In this document: piece after piece, positions 24,929 through 36,027 of the stretch
Layout: every line of letters begins with the position of its first letter
Numbering within the stretch: the stretch's first letter is position 1
Assembly: GCF_050916235.1 (NCBI RefSeq)
Contig: NZ_CP104854.1
Span: forward strand, 806,001 to 870,000
Direction of reading: 5' to 3'
DNA length: 64,000 nucleotides
Origin: Maridesulfovibrio sp050916235
GTDB lineage: Bacteria > Desulfobacterota > Desulfovibrionia > Desulfovibrionales > Desulfovibrionaceae
Notes under the pieces: generated by a model
What the model saw: the letters and a program-made list of their open reading frames with translations, nothing else
Told to the model about the DNA's origin: nothing
Database searches by the model: none
Program-made: the position numbers and the translations under genes

Positions 24929-25585
24929 TTAAATATCAAAGGATTTGATGACCTTTGCGAGATCAGACTTGCAGTCACCGTCGAAACTTTCAAACTTCAA
25001 TCCCAAGGACAACCTGCTCCCGGCCTGAATCAGATTCCTGATAACCCCGACCCCGCTGATTGTGTTATAACTCTGCGCATAATCAAACCGGTATCGTATT
25101 CTTTCATTCTCAACAAAGCTCCCAACATCCGATTCCCTTGGAAAAGTGCACTCAATCCGTCCGCCGCCTTCGGAAATATCCCTGAAAACTCCGGTAAGCT
25201 CGCACGCTTCATTACATAAGGAAACCAGTTGGAAACACTCAACCCGCTTGCTTTTGCGCAGGTTGATTTTTTCAAATTTTCGGGGGTAGGACAGAAAAAG
25301 GAGAGGATATGGATACAGCTGAACACGGGTAACGGAGCTTTTAAATCCACAAAGATAGCATCCGTCACACTTTGCACGTACTGTGACTTCCGGATAGTCG
25401 GTAAAATATTTCTTGTAGTCCGCTTCTTTCAGGTCTGGAACCCACACAGACAGGAAATAGCCAAGTTTCACACCGACAATTTCACTCCACATCCGCTCGC
25501 CTGAGGCCAACTCTAGGTTTGCCCTTTCACCGAGTCTCAAGCGCAGATTATCAACCTCTCCGCAAGAAATTACTGAATAATCCAT
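24929..25585 (-). CDS. YcgR-like PilZ protein, predicted c-di-GMP receptor
   Basis: 218 residues, cytoplasmic. The N-terminal ~100 residues form a YcgR-type flagellar-brake domain; the PilZ barrel carries RKSKR (110-114) and DISEGG (136-141), the c-di-GMP contacts. Three Cys (73, 76 and 79, in CDGCYLCG) cluster in the N-terminal barrel, which is not usual for the family. YcgR proteins slow the flagellar motor when c-di-GMP is high; a motility role here is inferred only from flagellar genes in the window. It is monocistronic. Confidence 0.85.
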   Translation of the reverse strand: MDYSVISCGEVDNLRLRLGERANLELASGERMWSEIVGVKLGYFLSVWVPDLKEADYKKYFTDYPEVTVRAKCDGCYLCGFKSSVTRVQLYPYPLLFLSYPRKFEKINLRKSKRVECFQLVSLCNEACELTGVFRDISEGGGRIECTFPRESDVGSFVENERIRYRFDYAQSYNTISGVGVIRNLIQAGSRLSLGLKFESFDGDCKSDLAKVIKSFDI

Positions 25586-25719
25586 CTGACACCTTTAAAA
25601 AAACGCAACTGCTTCTATATCTTGAAATCCGCCATGGTAGAAATTACCAGAATAACATTTACACGTTGCGTAAGATTAACTGAGCAGACCTATCAATCAA
25701 ATTATAATTCAGAAAAAAA

Positions 25720-26487
25720 TCACTCTACGAGCAGTATGGTCCGGGCAATCCTGCGTGCTGTCAGATGATCTGCGGAGAAAGAAAAGTCGCCGACAGCGGT
25801 GACCGGAATCATCCCACCGAGGGAGTTCAAGGCATAAACATGCTCAAACTTTTCCATATCGGCAAGGTTGATCTCCGCAGGCTGAATAAGGATATGTTCT
25901 CCGGCGATTTCCTGTGCCGTGCTGGGAAGCTTATACTGGGTGTCGGGCGCGAAGAAGGCCTCACCCTTGCGGAAAAGCAGTGCAGCGAAGGATGATTCAA
26001 GCACATTACCATCAAAATCAGTCAGAAGCGCGTCATCAAAGCCGCTTTCCACTGCTTCCTGCCATGCATTAAGGTAGGACATCCGATTTGTTGTTTTGTG
26101 CCGCATCAGAGTTGAAAGAAACACATCCTTTGACGGCAGCAGACGCCATTCCCGATCAGCAACATATTCAAAAGGAACTGCCGTGATGATCGGAGAGGTT
26201 CGGCCATGCTCTACAGGGAAAAAGATGTTTACCCGCGCAAAGCTGTTTCCCAGATCATTTGCTTCAAGCACCTCATGGATGCTGCGTCCATACTCAACAG
26301 CCTCTTCAATTACATCGAACGCTGCAAGACTTGCATGTGCCCTTTTCAAATGCAGGTCCAGATGGCAGATCCTGCTGCCGTTCCAGCAGATTGTTTCAAA
26401 AAATCCGTATCCAGTACGAAATGCCGGCTGGGAAAGGTCAAGACCGCCCTCCCCTTCCATCAATTTTCCATTGCGGTAATAGATCAC
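25720..26487 (-). CDS. pabC: 4-amino-4-deoxychorismate lyase (class IV aminotransferase fold)
   Basis: 255 residues. PLP-dependent enzyme that splits aminodeoxychorismate into p-aminobenzoate and pyruvate for folate synthesis. FRTGYGFFETI near residue 24, the PLP-Lys in RHKTTNRMSYLNAW near 130, and LTDFDGNVLESSFAALLF are class IV signatures. Its start overlaps the pabB stop (ATGA, 26484-26487). Assignment as PabC rather than a D- or branched-chain aminotransferase rests on the pabB and pabA neighbours. Confidence 0.88.
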   Translation of the reverse strand: MIYYRNGKLMEGEGGLDLSQPAFRTGYGFFETICWNGSRICHLDLHLKRAHASLAAFDVIEEAVEYGRSIHEVLEANDLGNSFARVNIFFPVEHGRTSPIITAVPFEYVADREWRLLPSKDVFLSTLMRHKTTNRMSYLNAWQEAVESGFDDALLTDFDGNVLESSFAALLFRKGEAFFAPDTQYKLPSTAQEIAGEHILIQPAEINLADMEKFEHVYALNSLGGMIPVTAVGDFSFSADHLTARRIARTILLVE

Positions 26488-27767
26488 AGCAGCTCCGGGT
26501 TGAGTATTTTTCCGGCCTTCGCCAGTGTCTCCAGATACTCCGCCTCCGGATTCGAATCAATAACGATCCCGCTTCCGGCCCAATAGAAAATATTCCCGCC
26601 GTCACCGTCATGCACTGCCGTCCTTATAGCGATGGACGAAACCATATCCTGCGGGCCATGAACGACAATCATGCTTCCACAGTATGGTCCACGTGTGTGA
26701 GACTCAAGGTTGTCGATAAGTTCCATGGAACTCTTCTTGGGGCAGCCGGTAATGGAGCCCCCAGGAAAGGCATCAAAAAACAGGTCGATACAATCGCTGC
26801 CCTCGGCCAGTTCACCACGGACCCGGCTGAACATCTGTAACAGATTATCCACGGCAAAAACCGACTTGTGGTCCTCGACAACAACCGAGCCGTACCTGCA
26901 ATTGGCGGAAATATCGTTCCTGACCAGATCAACAATCATGGAAAGTTCGGAGTCTTCCTTAACGGAGTCAGTCAGTTTGTGCTTCAAGTCTTCTGAAAAG
27001 TCATCAAATCTAAGGGTTCCTTTGATGGGTTCCGAGGTGACAATTCCTCCTTCCACGCGCAGAAACAGCTCCGGGGAGGTGGAAATTACTGTCTTTCCTC
27101 CGCTGCGAAACAATGCATAATACGGGGCCGGGTACTTATCGTTAAGTGCAAAAAACCAGCGCACCGGGTCAACATTTTCAGACGGCAGGGTAAATCTTGT
27201 AGTCAGGTTGAGCTGATAGGTCAGCCCGTCCCTTATATGTTCAAGCGTCTTGGCAACACCATCTGTATACGCTTCCTTGCCGAGGGACATTTCAATGGAA
27301 TCTTTTCCGAAAACCGGCAAGTCTGTTTCGGGAATCGGACGGTTTTCAGCCAGAATACGGATAAAAGAATGCAGGCAGGCGTCATCTCCGTACAACAGTC
27401 GGACCTCCCCGGAGGTGGCATCGTGGGTAAAAACCGCGTCATACTTTTTCAGATGAACCAGCGGATAATCAATTTTCCTGCTACTGGAAATTCCGCGCAG
27501 CACATGCCCGCACTCATAGCTCACGAATCCTATTGCAGGACTTTTGTCAGCAAAGGCGAATTTCTTTATTTCGGCACGAATTTCATCCGCAGTTGAACCG
27601 GCTTCCAAAAGCAGCTCATCCACAGGGCCGAGACAAAGATAACTCACAGCAGAACAGTGATAATCAGCAGCCCCCAGCAGCACATCCGCTCCGCATTCAT
27701 TTACGAAGTAAAAGGCAGCTTCCCGGAACGACTTAAAACTGACGGGATCTGTAAAACTCGAGAGCAT
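26484..27767 (-). CDS. pabB: Aminodeoxychorismate synthase component I
   Basis: 427 residues. It converts chorismate with ammonia from PabA to aminodeoxychorismate. The anthranilate-synthase-I fold is complete: YQLNLTTRF, STSPELFLRV, PIKGT with the catalytic Lys-Gly-Thr, ELSMIVDLVRND, and FPGGSITGCPKK. The PIKGT (not PIAGT) motif supports PabB rather than TrpE. It overlaps pabA by 35 bases and pabC by four. Confidence 0.93.
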   Translation of the reverse strand: MLSSFTDPVSFKSFREAAFYFVNECGADVLLGAADYHCSAVSYLCLGPVDELLLEAGSTADEIRAEIKKFAFADKSPAIGFVSYECGHVLRGISSSRKIDYPLVHLKKYDAVFTHDATSGEVRLLYGDDACLHSFIRILAENRPIPETDLPVFGKDSIEMSLGKEAYTDGVAKTLEHIRDGLTYQLNLTTRFTLPSENVDPVRWFFALNDKYPAPYYALFRSGGKTVISTSPELFLRVEGGIVTSEPIKGTLRFDDFSEDLKHKLTDSVKEDSELSMIVDLVRNDISANCRYGSVVVEDHKSVFAVDNLLQMFSRVRGELAEGSDCIDLFFDAFPGGSITGCPKKSSMELIDNLESHTRGPYCGSMIVVHGPQDMVSSIAIRTAVHDGDGGNIFYWAGSGIVIDSNPEAEYLETLAKAGKILNPELL

Positions 27768-28293
27768 AGTGAATGAATTCTCCGGGATTATCGGTCAGGA
27801 AGGACTCAGGATGAAACTGGCAGGCTACGAATGGCAGATTTTTATGTGTAACCGCCATGGGGACTCCAGCTGAATTTTTAGCAATCAGCTCAAGCCCTTT
27901 ACCGAGGACAGAACAATACAGGGAATGATAGCGGGCCACCCCGGTCATTTTCCCGTTAAAAAATATTTTCTCTGACCGCCCGTGAAAACACCCTTCCAGA
28001 CGTTCAGTGCGGCCTCCGCAATATTCGTTGATAATCTGCATGCCAAGACAGACACCCAAAACAGGCCTACCGGACTCAAGCGCGGGCTCATAACCGGGAT
28101 AATCTGCCGGGCATCCCGGTCCGGGAGAAATCACCAACAGGTCGTATGCGTGAAAATCTACAGTACTTCCGCACAACGGAAGGGCCTGAGTGTAAGGGAC
28201 GACATCAATTTCGACACCTGCAATCTCTCTGGCCAGCAGGTGTTCAAGGTTGTTGGTAAAACTGTCGTTGTTATCAATAAGAAGGATTTTCAT
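27733..28293 (-). CDS. pabA: Aminodeoxychorismate synthase, glutamine amidotransferase subunit
   Basis: 186 residues. Class I amidotransferase giving ammonia to PabB: LLIDNNDSFTNNL at the start, ISPGPG, catalytic Cys in GVCLGMQ, and His/Glu in CQFHPESF. First gene of a tightly overlapped pabA-pabB-pabC operon. TrpG cannot be excluded by sequence alone, but no other trp genes are present. Confidence 0.92.
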   Translation of the reverse strand: MKILLIDNNDSFTNNLEHLLAREIAGVEIDVVPYTQALPLCGSTVDFHAYDLLVISPGPGCPADYPGYEPALESGRPVLGVCLGMQIINEYCGGRTERLEGCFHGRSEKIFFNGKMTGVARYHSLYCSVLGKGLELIAKNSAGVPMAVTHKNLPFVACQFHPESFLTDNPGEFIHYALEFYRSRQF

Positions 28294-28662
28294 ATTCCGG
28301 TTATTCCCGTCATCTTCATTGGCTGCATGCAGCGGAGTAGTTACTTCAGCAGGGAAGCATGGGCAAGCATGATATGCAGACTCAAAATCCTCTTATTGCG
28401 ATTCCCGCTGACAATCTGTATATAGCTGTAAATACAAACAGACAAACTAGACCCTTGAGGTATTCCCCGCCACACGATCGTCCGACGAGGAAATCAGCTC
28501 CGAGCATTATGGCTGAAAGGACACGGTTCAGCTTCTTTGATCCGCGGAGAAGACTCTTCCGGGGCGTCTAGAGCATCAATTATTCCTCACCGTGCGCAGC
28601 GCACCAACTTCCAGTACCGCAGGTCCGCCAAAGGCCTACAGACAGAATTTCAGGAGAAAAGC
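28294..28662. other. Gene-free region between pabA and the aminotransferase
   Basis: About 370 bases between divergent genes. The plus-strand frame is open here from 28537 but lacks a ribosome site, so it is read as leader. No riboswitch-like fold, repeat or clear promoter was recognised. Confidence 0.45.
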
Positions 28663-29823
28663 ATGGATTGTATTTCTAAACGGGCCTGTGAAATTACCCC
28701 GTTTCTGGTTATGGACGTGTTGGAAAAAGCCCAGCAGATGGAGCGCGAGGGCCGCAGCATAATTCACATGGAAATCGGAGAGCCTGATTTCGACACTCCA
28801 GAATGCATAAAAAAAGCAGCCTGCACCGCCATGGACAAGGGCGAAACCCATTACACCCATAGTCTTGGTATCCCGGAACTCAGGAATGCCATCAGCAGGT
28901 ACTACCAAGAGACCTACAATGTGGATGTAGATCCGGGGCGCATCATCGTCACTCAGGGCACCTCACCGGCCATGCTTCTGCTGTTCACATTTATTCTGGA
29001 TCAGGGAGACAACGTCATTGTTTCAGACCCCTGCTATGCCTGCTACAGTAATTTCATCTCCTTTGCCGGGGCAGAGGCTAATATGGTGCGCACCTTTGAG
29101 GAGGACGGCTTCCAGTACCGCCCTGAAGAGATCAAAAAAGCCGTCAACGAACGGACCAAGGCCATCCTGATCAACTCCCCTTCCAACCCGACCGGGACCC
29201 TGCTTTCCCCGGAACGGATGGCAAAAATAGCACAAATGGGACCATGGATAATCTCCGACGAAATATACCACGGGCTGGTCTACGGCGAGAAGGAACACAC
29301 CATCCTTGAATACACCGACCATGCCTTTGTGCTGAACGGTTTCTCCAAACTCTTCGCCATGACCGGCTGGAGGCTGGGCTACATAATCGCGCCGGAAAAA
29401 TACGTGCGTCCTATGCAGAAGCTCTGCCAGAACTTCTTCATCTCAGCCAACTCCATGGCCCAGTGGGCCGGAGTCGCTGCCCTGACCGAATCCTGGGACG
29501 ACGTGAACCGCATAAAGGAAACCTACGACGAACGCCGCAAATTCCTGATCAGGAGGCTGCGTGAAATCGGTTTCGACATCAAGGTTGAACCCACCGGAGC
29601 CTTTTATGTACTGGTGAATATGAAGCATCTCGCCGCAAAATTTGGCGGCAGTTCCCTAGATCTGGCCTTCGACATCCTCGACAAGGCCGGTGTGGGAGTA
29701 ACCCCGGGCATTGATTTCGGTCCCGGTGCCGAAGGATACATCCGCCTTTCCTATGCCAATTCAATGGAAAATATCTCCGAGGGAATGGATCGACTTGAGA
29801 AGTATGTGAAAGACAGCTGCTGA
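28663..29823 (+). CDS. Class I/II PLP-dependent aminotransferase (aspartate aminotransferase-like)
   Basis: 386 residues. Fold-type I signatures: MEIGEPDFDTPE, THYTHSLGIPELRNAI, NSPSNPTGT, SDEIYHGL, and PLP-Lys in NGFSKLFAMTGWRLGY; the substrate-carboxylate Arg is in IRLSYANS. It transfers amino groups between an amino acid and a 2-oxo acid; the substrate cannot be told. The start at 28663 follows AGGAG (28652-28656). Monocistronic. Confidence 0.9.
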   Translation: MDCISKRACEITPFLVMDVLEKAQQMEREGRSIIHMEIGEPDFDTPECIKKAACTAMDKGETHYTHSLGIPELRNAISRYYQETYNVDVDPGRIIVTQGTSPAMLLLFTFILDQGDNVIVSDPCYACYSNFISFAGAEANMVRTFEEDGFQYRPEEIKKAVNERTKAILINSPSNPTGTLLSPERMAKIAQMGPWIISDEIYHGLVYGEKEHTILEYTDHAFVLNGFSKLFAMTGWRLGYIIAPEKYVRPMQKLCQNFFISANSMAQWAGVAALTESWDDVNRIKETYDERRKFLIRRLREIGFDIKVEPTGAFYVLVNMKHLAAKFGGSSLDLAFDILDKAGVGVTPGIDFGPGAEGYIRLSYANSMENISEGMDRLEKYVKDSC

Positions 29824-29883
29824 GCAGAAAGAAACCTGTAAATGACTGACGGATTTCCAACTTATTTCGGGAATACAAAACAA

Positions 29884-29921
29884 AAGGGTTCGGTTTGCCA
29901 TTTAAGACAGACCGAACCCTT
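29884..29921. terminator. Bidirectional terminator between the aminotransferase and the RND operon
   Basis: Perfect 11-bp stem AAGGGTTCGGT (29884-29894) with ACCGAACCCTT (29911-29921). A T-rich flank follows on the minus strand; the plus side is less T-rich. Confidence 0.8.
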
Positions 29922-29943
29922 CCGCATTTATTCTACTGGAGCT

Positions 29944-32900
29944 CTACGCTTCAGCATCCTCTCCGCCAATCTTCTCCATCTTGATGAAGAACATCAGCAG
30001 TGCCGGAATCATGAACACGGTAAATACCGTGGACAGCGCAAGACCGCCGAGCACAACCGCGCCGAGTCCCCGGTAAAGTTCCGAGCCGGGACCGGGAGCA
30101 ATGGCCAGCGGCAGCATACCGAAGATGGATGTTGTCGCGGACATGTAGATCGGACGAAGGCGGGAGCGTGTGGCATCAAGAACCGCCTCCCGGTGCTCCA
30201 TCCCTTCATTGCGCACGTTGTTAAGAGACTGGTGCACGATGAGAATCGCGTTGTTAACAACAACCCCGATCAGGATAACGAAACCGAGCATGGTCAGCAC
30301 GTCCAGAGGCTGGGGCGCAATGAACAGGTTTTCAAGCTTGAGCCCGAGGAAACCTCCCGCACCGGCCAGCGGTACAGTAAGCAGGATGATGAACGGATAG
30401 ATAAAGTTTCCGAACAGAGCCGCCATTAGCAGATAGGTAATAACCACCGCAAGCAGGAAGTTCCACTGCATGGCCTCACGTGTCTGGGTCAGCTTGTCGG
30501 CAGCACCGGACATGCGTACGTTTACGCCGTCCATTAAGCCCATTTCCTTAACCTGCGGAATAAGCTGGTTCTCTACCACATCCATGGCCTGTTCAAGCGG
30601 CATGGTCTTGGGCGGGGTTATCTGCAGGGTAACAGTTCTCTGCCGCTCAAGGTGACGAATCTGGGTGATGCCGTAAGTACGTTCCAGAGTTGAGAGGGAA
30701 GAAACCGGTACGGCCCAGCCCTGCGGAGTTGCCACCAGAGAATTATACAGATCTTCAGGGGTGCTTACGCCCTTATCCGAAGCCATGATCTTCAGATCGA
30801 TCTTCTTCTTGCCCTCTTCCTTGAAGTCCCCGATCTTGCGGCCATCCATGAGCACGTCAAGCGCCTCACCGATCTCCTGACTGGACATGCCGGCAGCACG
30901 CAGGCGGTCACGGTCGGGAACGATACGAACCTCGGGATAAAGCATTTCAAGGGACGGTATCGGCCGGACCTGCCCGCCGGGGATGGCCTGCCGGGCCATG
31001 CCGAACATCGTTCCGGCCGCGGCAATGAGTTTGTCCAGATCGGAACCGCTGAAGTCAACAGCAACCATGCGGCCCTTACCCAGCCCGGATTCGAAGATTG
31101 AAGCCTGAATACTTACCCCGAACATACCTGGAATGGAGTTCATGATCCGGTTGAACAACGGAATAAGCTCAGCCGGGCGCTCCTCGTCAGTGGACATGGC
31201 TCCGAAAAGGTTGATGTCCGGAGCGGATACGTAAAAAAGCTGGTCTACCTGCGGGAATCCGTCCTTTGCTTCCTTGAGATGCGGGCCGACTTCTGACGCG
31301 ATATATTCGCCGATGGAATCGCGCTCCTCGTAGGAAAGCCCCGGCGGCGGAATAAGGATGGACAGAATCAGGTTGCGGTTCCCCTGCGGCAGGTACTCCA
31401 TCTTCGGGAAAAAGGAGACAACCAGCAGCCCGGAAGCAGCAACAAGAATGAAAACTGTAGCAATACGGGTAGCCCAGTTGCGAATGGCAAGTTCGAGCAG
31501 TCCCATGATCCAGCCGGAAGACAGTGTACCAAGTTTAGTAAGAATGTTGGTCCTGACTTTTTTCTCACGCTTGGAAAAGGAATAGAACTGCTTGGCAAGC
31601 ATGGGGATTACCGAGACCGATACGAACAGGGACAGGGTAATGGCACAGGTTACTGCGATGGCAATATCCTTGAACAACTGTCCGGCCTCTTCCTCAATGA
31701 AAACAACGGGAAGGAATACAGCAACAGTTGTCAGGGTAGAAGCCAGAACCGCTCCCCAAACCTCGCTTGCTCCGTCATAGGCAGCCCTGTAAGGGGGCTT
31801 GCCCATCCCGCGGTGACGGTCGATGTTCTCCAGTACGACGATGGCGTTATCCACCAGCATACCAACCGCAAAGGAAATACCGGACATACTAACGATGTTC
31901 AGTGTTCTACCCAGCCCTCCGAACACAATAAAGGAACCGACAACGGAAATGGGGATGGCAATAGCGACGATGATCGTTGCGGAAAACGACTGCAGAAACA
32001 CAAGAAGGACTATAATCGCCAGCACACCACCGATGATGATATTCTGCTTTACCAGATCAATTGCCCCGTTGATGTAGGGAGCCTGGTCATAAACCCAGTC
32101 CAGATGGGTTCCTTCATTTGCAAGAATACCGTCATTGAGATCCTTGACCACGTCTTTCACATTCTGGGTTACTTCCAGAACGTTGGCTCCGGGCTCCGGC
32201 TTGATCCCGACTGCAATACCCGGAATACCGTTGTGAAGCATGGCAACCTTGGCCTTTTCAAAACCGGGGACAACCTTGCCCACATCACCGATGGTAACCC
32301 TCTGCTGACCTGAAGAAGTGATGACAACGCTCTCAATCTCTTCAGGGCTGCGGAATTCTGAAGTGGTACGGATACGATAGTCACGCCTACCCACTCCAAG
32401 GTTACCTGCAGCAACGTTCGCGTTTTCGCTTTTCAGAACATCAATGACCTTGGCAATGGTCAGATTGTAGGCAGCGAGTTTTTCCGGAGCAATGATGACA
32501 TGCATCTCCCTCTCGGTTCCACCGCCCACGAACAGGTCGGCCACACCGTCAACTCGTTCGAGGTACTGGCGTACATCGTTTTCAAAAAAGGTGGCGTACT
32601 CGTCAATGGAGTGCTTGTTTTCCGGCAGGGTCTTGAAAATCATCCAGATGACCGGAGAAGTCGCCGCGCCGGTTGCCGAAATGATCGGGCGGTCGGAATC
32701 AGCCGGGTACTTCTTTACTTCATTGAGCTTGTTGGAAACCCTCAGCAGGGCATCGTCAATGTCGGTACCGATCTTGAATCGCAGGGAGATTCGCCCGAAA
32801 CTGTCAAAGCATTCGGACTCCATCTCCACCAGACCGGTGACACCTTTAAGAACCTTTTCCTGCTCCTCAATGATATCACGCTCGATTTCATAAGGAGTGG

Positions 32901-33060
32901 CACCGGTCCAGGTGGTTTCCACGGTAATTTCCGGTTCAGTAACCGAGGGTGAAAGCTGGTAGGGAAGATTGGAAAGAGCCAGACTGCCGAACAGGACCAG
33001 CAGAATGACCCCAACCAGTATCGATACCGGTTTTTCAATTGAAAATTTAACAAAATCCAT
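29944..33060 (-). CDS. RND-family multidrug/solvent efflux pump, inner-membrane subunit
   Basis: 1038 residues, the normal length of AcrB-type pumps, with 12 membrane helices and two large periplasmic loops. FSIEKPVSI and LSVSVIPMLAKQ are family landmarks. The TM4 motif is GMLVDNAIVVLENI, with Asp-Asn where AcrB has Asp-Asp in its proton relay; Asp-Asn is common in less-studied RND groups. The fusion-protein gene is 21 bases upstream, but no TolC-type channel is in the window, so one must be supplied from elsewhere. Confidence 0.93.
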   Translation of the reverse strand: MDFVKFSIEKPVSILVGVILLVLFGSLALSNLPYQLSPSVTEPEITVETTWTGATPYEIERDIIEEQEKVLKGVTGLVEMESECFDSFGRISLRFKIGTDIDDALLRVSNKLNEVKKYPADSDRPIISATGAATSPVIWMIFKTLPENKHSIDEYATFFENDVRQYLERVDGVADLFVGGGTEREMHVIIAPEKLAAYNLTIAKVIDVLKSENANVAAGNLGVGRRDYRIRTTSEFRSPEEIESVVITSSGQQRVTIGDVGKVVPGFEKAKVAMLHNGIPGIAVGIKPEPGANVLEVTQNVKDVVKDLNDGILANEGTHLDWVYDQAPYINGAIDLVKQNIIIGGVLAIIVLLVFLQSFSATIIVAIAIPISVVGSFIVFGGLGRTLNIVSMSGISFAVGMLVDNAIVVLENIDRHRGMGKPPYRAAYDGASEVWGAVLASTLTTVAVFLPVVFIEEEAGQLFKDIAIAVTCAITLSLFVSVSVIPMLAKQFYSFSKREKKVRTNILTKLGTLSSGWIMGLLELAIRNWATRIATVFILVAASGLLVVSFFPKMEYLPQGNRNLILSILIPPPGLSYEERDSIGEYIASEVGPHLKEAKDGFPQVDQLFYVSAPDINLFGAMSTDEERPAELIPLFNRIMNSIPGMFGVSIQASIFESGLGKGRMVAVDFSGSDLDKLIAAAGTMFGMARQAIPGGQVRPIPSLEMLYPEVRIVPDRDRLRAAGMSSQEIGEALDVLMDGRKIGDFKEEGKKKIDLKIMASDKGVSTPEDLYNSLVATPQGWAVPVSSLSTLERTYGITQIRHLERQRTVTLQITPPKTMPLEQAMDVVENQLIPQVKEMGLMDGVNVRMSGAADKLTQTREAMQWNFLLAVVITYLLMAALFGNFIYPFIILLTVPLAGAGGFLGLKLENLFIAPQPLDVLTMLGFVILIGVVVNNAILIVHQSLNNVRNEGMEHREAVLDATRSRLRPIYMSATTSIFGMLPLAIAPGPGSELYRGLGAVVLGGLALSTVFTVFMIPALLMFFIKMEKIGGEDAEA

Positions 33061-33081
33061 TAATTGCTCCGGACAAGTGTC

Positions 33082-34137
33082 CTACTTGTTATCTATGACC
33101 ACGGGCTGGCCGGGTCTGAGTCTTTCATTTCCTTTGGTAACGATGTCCATTCCGGGCTTGAGCCCCTGACCACGCACCCCTGCGCTCATCCCCTTGTAGC
33201 CTATAACCTGCACAGGGATGGGCTGAGCCTTACCCTCGACTACGGCAATTACCATGGTGGTACCACGCAGGGTGATTACTGCATCACGGGGAACAACCAC
33301 AGTTTCGCTGGCAAGACCGGAAGGCAGGGAAACCCGTGCCTCCATACCCTGAGCAAGACCGCTGTCTCCGTTGACCCTGATCTTGATGGGAAAGGTTCGG
33401 CTGGCAACGTCACCACGCGGGATGACGGCAAATACCTTGCCGGTGTAATCCTTGCCGCCGACATTGATGCCCACTTCAAGACCGGGCTTGACCACCTGGG
33501 AAACTTCCTGCGGAACGTTTACAACCACGTCGTAGCTGGTATTCATACCCAGTTTGGCAACCTCGGCACCCACTGCAAGCCATTCGCCGAGATATACGTC
33601 ACGCTTGATCACGACCCCGTCAAACGGAGCACGGATGGTTTTCTTTTCCAACTGAATCTGAAGCCGATGCAGCTTGGACTGGGATGATGCCAGTTCGCTC
33701 TCCATTGCAATGGCCTTAAACCTCTTTGAATCATACTCACCCTCGTGAACCGACCCACTCTTGTAAAGCTGGGTGATTCTACGGTCATCGCGCTTGGCCA
33801 GGTCGTAATTGGCCTTGGCTTCGGCATAAGCAGACTGGGCAGCCCGGATCTCGGTGTTGAGCAGGTCGGAGCTGAGCTGAATGAGCACAGCACCTTTTTT
33901 GACTATATCCCCCTCTTCAACTTCAACCCGTACGATCTTTCCGCTTACCTCGGAAGCCACATCCGACACCTCAGAAAAGTATACGGTCCCGATATAATTT
34001 GATTGCGGAGCAACCTGACCGGCCTGGGACTTGGCTGCCACGACATTGGCAGGAGGCATCTGAGGGGCTTTGTTCTCGGCTGCATAAACCGGAACAGCAA
34101 TCAGAAGAAAAACAAAAAAAATAGCTATATTGCGCAT
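33082..34137 (-). CDS. RND efflux periplasmic adaptor (membrane fusion protein)
   Basis: 351 residues with a cleavable signal peptide (VPVYA-AE). It joins the inner-membrane pump to an outer-membrane channel. A lipoyl-like half-motif (GKIVRVEVEEGDIVKKG), a helical hairpin (LNTEIRAAQSAYAEAKANY to KLHRLQIQLEKKTI) and RAPFDGVV are family signatures. The start at 34137 follows GGAG 7 bases upstream. First gene of the two-gene efflux operon. Confidence 0.93.
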   Translation of the reverse strand: MRNIAIFFVFLLIAVPVYAAENKAPQMPPANVVAAKSQAGQVAPQSNYIGTVYFSEVSDVASEVSGKIVRVEVEEGDIVKKGAVLIQLSSDLLNTEIRAAQSAYAEAKANYDLAKRDDRRITQLYKSGSVHEGEYDSKRFKAIAMESELASSQSKLHRLQIQLEKKTIRAPFDGVVIKRDVYLGEWLAVGAEVAKLGMNTSYDVVVNVPQEVSQVVKPGLEVGINVGGKDYTGKVFAVIPRGDVASRTFPIKIRVNGDSGLAQGMEARVSLPSGLASETVVVPRDAVITLRGTTMVIAVVEGKAQPIPVQVIGYKGMSAGVRGQGLKPGMDIVTKGNERLRPGQPVVIDNK

Positions 34138-34430
34138 AAGCTGTCTCCAATATAAATTATAATCCTTCGGGAGGGCCAACTGTACTTAAGTTCACCGTTT
34201 AGTCAACACCGTTCACAGAATGATCATACTCGGGGCGGTCACTCACCGAATCATACAAAACGCTGAAATACGCGTCTGTTGCGTCGCCTTATCCGATGTC
34301 ACTATCTATGGAAGCATTTATAATTACATTTTTAGGGTAAAGTAAGGTACAGTTGAAGGCAAAACAGGACCACACAGAATAAATTCAAAAATAAATCATG
34401 ATATTTCAATATATTGACAAGGCATACAGA

Positions 34431-34763
34431 ATGAAAAAACTGCTGTTCTTTCTAATATCGGTTTATGTGCTTTGCGCTTCAGTTCCTGCTGAAGCCCTGA
34501 CTATCCGCAACAAATGTTCCTACCCGGTAGCCGGGTCTCTCAAGAGCGCTGAAAGCAATGTGAATGTTGCCCAATTCAGGCTCGCACCGGGGGAAAAAAT
34601 CAGGCTGCTCAAGGGATTCAACAAGACAAAACTCATCATGCACATGACTCCGGATGTCCATCAGCTGGATGAACTTGGAGTAAACAAGGCGGAGATAGAC
34701 AACCCGGATACATACATTGAACTGAAGCCGGGCGAAAAAGGTATAACTATCGAGATATATTAA
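34431..34763 (+). CDS. Small secreted protein, unknown function
   Basis: 110 residues with a signal peptide (KK, hydrophobic run, cut near AEA-LT). The mature part is mostly strand-like (TIRNKCSYPV, AQFRLAPGEKIRLL, TYIELKPGEKGITIEIY) and has one Cys. The opening is faintly like thaumatin-type domains, which is not enough for a family call. The start at 34431 is followed by a good signal sequence; an AAGG lies about 8 bases upstream. It is a single gene between divergent operons. Confidence 0.65.
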   Translation: MKKLLFFLISVYVLCASVPAEALTIRNKCSYPVAGSLKSAESNVNVAQFRLAPGEKIRLLKGFNKTKLIMHMTPDVHQLDELGVNKAEIDNPDTYIELKPGEKGITIEIY

Positions 34764-34789
34764 TCCTGACATTTTTTATCAAAAACACA

Positions 34790-34822
34790 TAAAAAACCCT
34801 CCCAAGCATACGCAAGGGAGGG
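34790..34822 (-). terminator. Terminator of icd
   Basis: On the minus strand CCCTCCC pairs with GGGAGGG (34816-34822 with 34797-34803), followed by six T (34791-34796). Confidence 0.85.
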
Positions 34823-34884
34823 GGTCATACTTTCAGTCTCAGTCAGTGCCGGTAATAACTGCGTAATCCTGTTACACAGACTTA

Positions 34885-36027
<1,143 letters not shown>

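Noticed and set aside
28294..28662. Possible riboswitch before the aminotransferase
   Set aside because: No conserved fold or terminator-like hairpin was seen before the start.
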